Part shown: positions 7,211 to 10,094 of the stretch, one piece after another
How the letters are laid out: each line of letters begins with the position of its first letter
Numbering within the stretch: the first letter of the stretch is position 1
Source: an uncultured Actinomycetes bacterium
GTDB lineage: Bacteria; Actinomycetota; Actinomycetes; Nanopelagicales; Nanopelagicaceae
Assembly: GCA_903921405.1 (NCBI GenBank)
Contig: CAIXPV010000123.1
Location: 1-10,094, forward strand
Reading direction: 5' to 3'
DNA length: 10,094 nucleotides
Notes under the pieces: model-generated
Seen by the model: the letters and a program-made list of their open reading frames with translations, nothing else
Databases searched by the model: none
What the model was told of the DNA's origin: nothing
Translations under genes and position numbers: made by a program

Positions 7211-7648
7211 ATGACAATCGATGTTACAAACTCTTCAGGCCAGTTAGTTCCAAGTGCAGAAGTAACCTCTCTCATGGAGTTTGCCATGAGAGCGTTGAAG
7301 TTGAATCCTGAATGCGATCTATCTATTGGTTTCATTGAAGACGAAGCGATGACTGAGCTTCACATTAAATGGATGGATGAACCTGGCAGCACGGACGTAC
7401 TTTCATTTCCAATGGATATGCCTGAGTTTGAGGGCGATATCGTTACATTGGGCGACATCGTTATTAGTCCCACTTTTGCTGCAGCTCAAGCAATTACCGC
7501 CGGACATTCATCCGAGCATGAGATTTATATTTTAGCTACCCATGGATTACTGCACATTATTGGCTATGACCACGCCGAGCCAGAAGAAGAGCGAATTATG
7601 TTTGCCCTGCAAGAAGAGATAGTAGGAAACTGGAAGAAAACACAATGA
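7211..7648 (+). CDS. ybeY: Endoribonuclease YbeY, 16S rRNA maturation factor
   Basis: YbeY is a zinc-dependent single-strand endoribonuclease needed for 16S rRNA 3'-end maturation and late 30S quality control. The 145-residue product carries the H3-H5-H zinc signature HGLLHIIGYDH with H111, H115 and H121. It also has the family motifs TDVLSFPMD (61-69) and LGDIVIS (80-86). Length is near the family norm (about 150). The ATG abuts the phoH stop without a gap and has no obvious SD, which suggests coupling to phoH. Its own stop overlaps the next start as ATGA. Just before LGDIVIS the gene has a near-repeat: GDIVTL (75-80) is followed by GDIVIS (81-86) from two similar 18-base units. A perfect 9-bp hairpin falls at codons 20-28. 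Confidence 0.96.
   Translation: MTIDVTNSSGQLVPSAEVTSLMEFAMRALKLNPECDLSIGFIEDEAMTELHIKWMDEPGSTDVLSFPMDMPEFEGDIVTLGDIVISPTFAAAQAITAGHSSEHEIYILATHGLLHIIGYDHAEPEEERIMFALQEEIVGNWKKTQ
7269..7292 (+). repeat. Perfect 9-bp stem-loop early in ybeY
   Basis: CTCTCATGG (7269-7277) is the exact reverse complement of CCATGAGAG (7284-7292), with the loop AGTTTG. It sits 59-82 bases into ybeY and encodes part of SLMEFAMR. Both arms contain an in-frame ATG. No T tract follows, so it is not an intrinsic terminator. Confidence 0.5.
7432..7463 (+). repeat. Imperfect 18-base tandem repeat in ybeY
   Basis: GGGCGATATCGTTA (7432-7445) recurs as GGGCGACATCGTTA (7450-7463), 13 of 14 bases identical at an 18-base step, in frame. 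It yields GDIV twice. The second copy is the conserved LGDIVIS strand of YbeY; the first may be a small duplication. Confidence 0.4.
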
Positions 7649-8922
7649 GTCCGATAGCAATTGCCAGCATTATCGCACTTCTAGCCTTTGCTGGATTTCT
7701 AGCAGCAAGTGAATCGGCCTTGACCTCAATTTCACGCATTGTTGTAGAAGAGCTTGAGGGCAAGCGTGGTGGAGCACTGCTTCGTAAATACAGCGCCCAA
7801 CCAGCGCGTTATCTCAATGTCATTTTATTAGTAAGAAAACTCTGTGAATTTACGGCAACAGTTCTGCTTGCTTCGATTTTGCTTCGAAACTATTCGTCGG
7901 CACAGGCCATGGCATTGACGGTGGCAATTATGGTGGTTCTTTCGTATGTGGTGGTTGGCGTTGGCCCGCGAACATTAGGAAAGCAACAGCCGCACAAATA
8001 TGCCCGATACGGAATTATTGTTGCCTACGGTTTGGCATTTCTCTTAGGCCCAGTAACAAAACTACTTATTACGGTCGGTAATGCAATAACACCGGGTAAG
8101 GGCTTTAGATCTGGCCCATTTACATCTGAAGCTGAGCTTCGAGATTTAGTAGACCAAGCCCATGAGCGTGGTTTAGTGGAATCTGATGAGCACGAGATGA
8201 TTCACTCGGTTTTTGAACTCGGCGATACTTTAGTGCGCGAACTTATGGTGCCACGTACCGATATGGTCTGGATCGAAAAAGATAAGACTTTGCGCCAAGG
8301 GCTTTCACTTGCGCTTCGATCAGGTTTCTCCCGAATTCCTGTAGTGGGTACTGGTCCTGACAACATCATAGGAATTGTTTACGTGAAAGATTTAGCTAAG
8401 CGAGCTTTGGATCATCATGAAGCCGAGCAGAGTGAAAATATTGAACAGCACATGCGTCCAGCTAATTTTGTTCCAGAAATAAAGATGGCCGATGAGTTAC
8501 TAAAAGAGATGCAGCGCGATCAGATTCACTTAGCGGTCGTGGTCGATGAGTACGGTGGCACTGCAGGAATTATCACTATTGAAGATATTATTGAAGAAAT
8601 CGTTGGAGAGATTGAAGATGAATTCGATGACGGCGAAGATAATTTCACCTGGTTATCTGCTGATAAGGCTCGAGCTATTGCAACGCTTCATATCGAAGAC
8701 TTAGCGGATGAATTAAAGATTGAAATCAACGAATCCGATTTTGCGGATGTTGACACCATCGGTGGGCTCATGGCTCAAAAGTTAGGTCGAGTACCTATTG
8801 CTGGAAGCACGATCTCATTAGATGGTTGGTCTATAACATCTGAGCGCCCTTTGGGCCGTCGTCGCAGAATAAGTAGCGTATTGATAGAGCGATTAGAGAA
8901 AGAGATTGAAGACCACGAGTAA
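7645..8922 (+). CDS. CNNM/CorC-family membrane protein with CBS pair (HlyC/CorC type)
   Basis: Family members (CNNM/CorC, UPF0053) are membrane proteins linked to Mg2+/Co2+ export or resistance; the substrate here is unproven. The 425-residue product has an N-terminal DUF21 domain with about four hydrophobic segments (3-20, 56-80, 88-107, 121-146), including [10 protein letters not shown] (21-30). A cytoplasmic CBS pair follows (about 196-320), with [19 protein letters not shown] and [24 protein letters not shown] in family order. An acidic stretch DEFDDGED (325-332) leads to a C-terminal CorC/HlyC domain (about 335-412). The usual GExxPK motif of DUF21 is replaced by GVGPRT (105-110), and TM2 carries an R64-K65 pair, as in the actinobacterial subgroup. 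The start overlaps the ybeY stop (ATGA) with GGAAG 8 bases upstream. Actinobacteria normally have era shortly after this gene; here it is missing. Confidence 0.93.
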   Translation: MSPIAIASIIALLAFAGFLAASESALTSISRIVVEELEGKRGGALLRKYSAQPARYLNVILLVRKLCEFTATVLLASILLRNYSSAQAMALTVAIMVVLSYVVVGVGPRTLGKQQPHKYARYGIIVAYGLAFLLGPVTKLLITVGNAITPGKGFRSGPFTSEAELRDLVDQAHERGLVESDEHEMIHSVFELGDTLVRELMVPRTDMVWIEKDKTLRQGLSLALRSGFSRIPVVGTGPDNIIGIVYVKDLAKRALDHHEAEQSENIEQHMRPANFVPEIKMADELLKEMQRDQIHLAVVVDEYGGTAGIITIEDIIEEIVGEIEDEFDDGEDNFTWLSADKARAIATLHIEDLADELKIEINESDFADVDTIGGLMAQKLGRVPIAGSTISLDGWSITSERPLGRRRRISSVLIERLEKEIEDHE

Positions 8923-8938
8923 GCGATAGAATCGCCCA
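8923..8938 (+). promoter_or_regulatory. Candidate leaderless promoter for the FAH-gltX unit, within a small hairpin
   Basis: TAGAAT (8927-8932) matches the -10 consensus at 5 of 6 positions and ends 6 bases before the ATG at 8939, so transcription would begin at the start codon. TTGAAG (8906-8911) is a weak -35 at a short 15-base spacing. No SD is present, which fits leaderless translation, common in Actinobacteria. The -10 also lies in a perfect dyad, GCGAT-AGA-ATCGC (8923-8935), which could be a small operator or be incidental. Confidence 0.5.

Positions 8939-10094
<1,156 letters not shown>

Noticed and set aside
8571..8650. Repeated ATTGAAGA-like units in the CNNM/CorC gene
   Set aside because: They reflect the conserved acidic segment after the second CBS motif ([15 protein letters not shown]), not a nucleotide repeat.

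Overview
This 10,094-base window is a dense, single-strand run of eleven housekeeping genes, all on the + strand, ten complete and one cut by the right edge. The set and order (lepA, hemW, hrcA, dnaJ2, rsmE, a HINT-type HIT protein, phoH, ybeY, a CNNM/CorC membrane protein, then a FAH-family hydrolase and gltX) is a classic actinobacterial arrangement. The protein details agree: a second DnaJ paired with HrcA, the actinobacterial 'GVGPRT' form of the CNNM domain, and FAH directly upstream of gltX. Base composition looks only moderate in GC (mid-40s percent by eye). Gaps between genes are 0-17 bases, and only about 72 bases of the window are non-coding. A streamlined low-GC freshwater actinobacterium of the Nanopelagicales (acI, 'Ca. 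Planktophila/Nanopelagicus' type) is my best guess; this is inference, not proof.

Layout. Bases 1-17 are a short leader with an SD-like GAGG before lepA. Bases 18-3016 hold lepA (ribosome-associated GTPase EF4) and hemW (radical-SAM haem chaperone). Bases 3033-5150 hold hrcA (heat-shock repressor) directly abutting dnaJ2. Bases 5150-6212 hold rsmE (16S rRNA m3U1498 methyltransferase) and the HIT protein. Bases 6230-8922 hold phoH, ybeY and the CNNM/CorC protein, which abut or overlap by 4 bases. A 16-base gap (8923-8938) carries a good candidate leaderless promoter. It begins a second unit, the FAH-family hydrolase (8939-9724) and gltX (9721 to the window end), joined by a 4-base overlap.

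How the genes work together. The first nine genes form a ribosome, RNA and protein quality-control cluster: translation elongation and 30S assembly (LepA), rRNA modification (RsmE), rRNA maturation and decay (YbeY, with the ATPase PhoH), and chaperone supply and its regulation (DnaJ2, HrcA). HemW, HIT and CNNM ride along as conserved neighbours. The last two genes normally belong to a different conserved actinobacterial block. The expected era gene is absent after the CNNM gene, so 8923-8938 looks like a junction between two syntenic blocks.

I see no CRISPR array, mobile element, tRNA or rRNA gene, riboswitch or toxin-antitoxin pair, and no convincing undescribed system. The points worth a second look are small: the leaderless promoter, perfect 9-bp intragenic hairpins early in the HIT gene and ybeY, a 16-bp palindrome in lepA, the absence of a CIRCE operator next to hrcA, and the non-canonical CNNM membrane domain.
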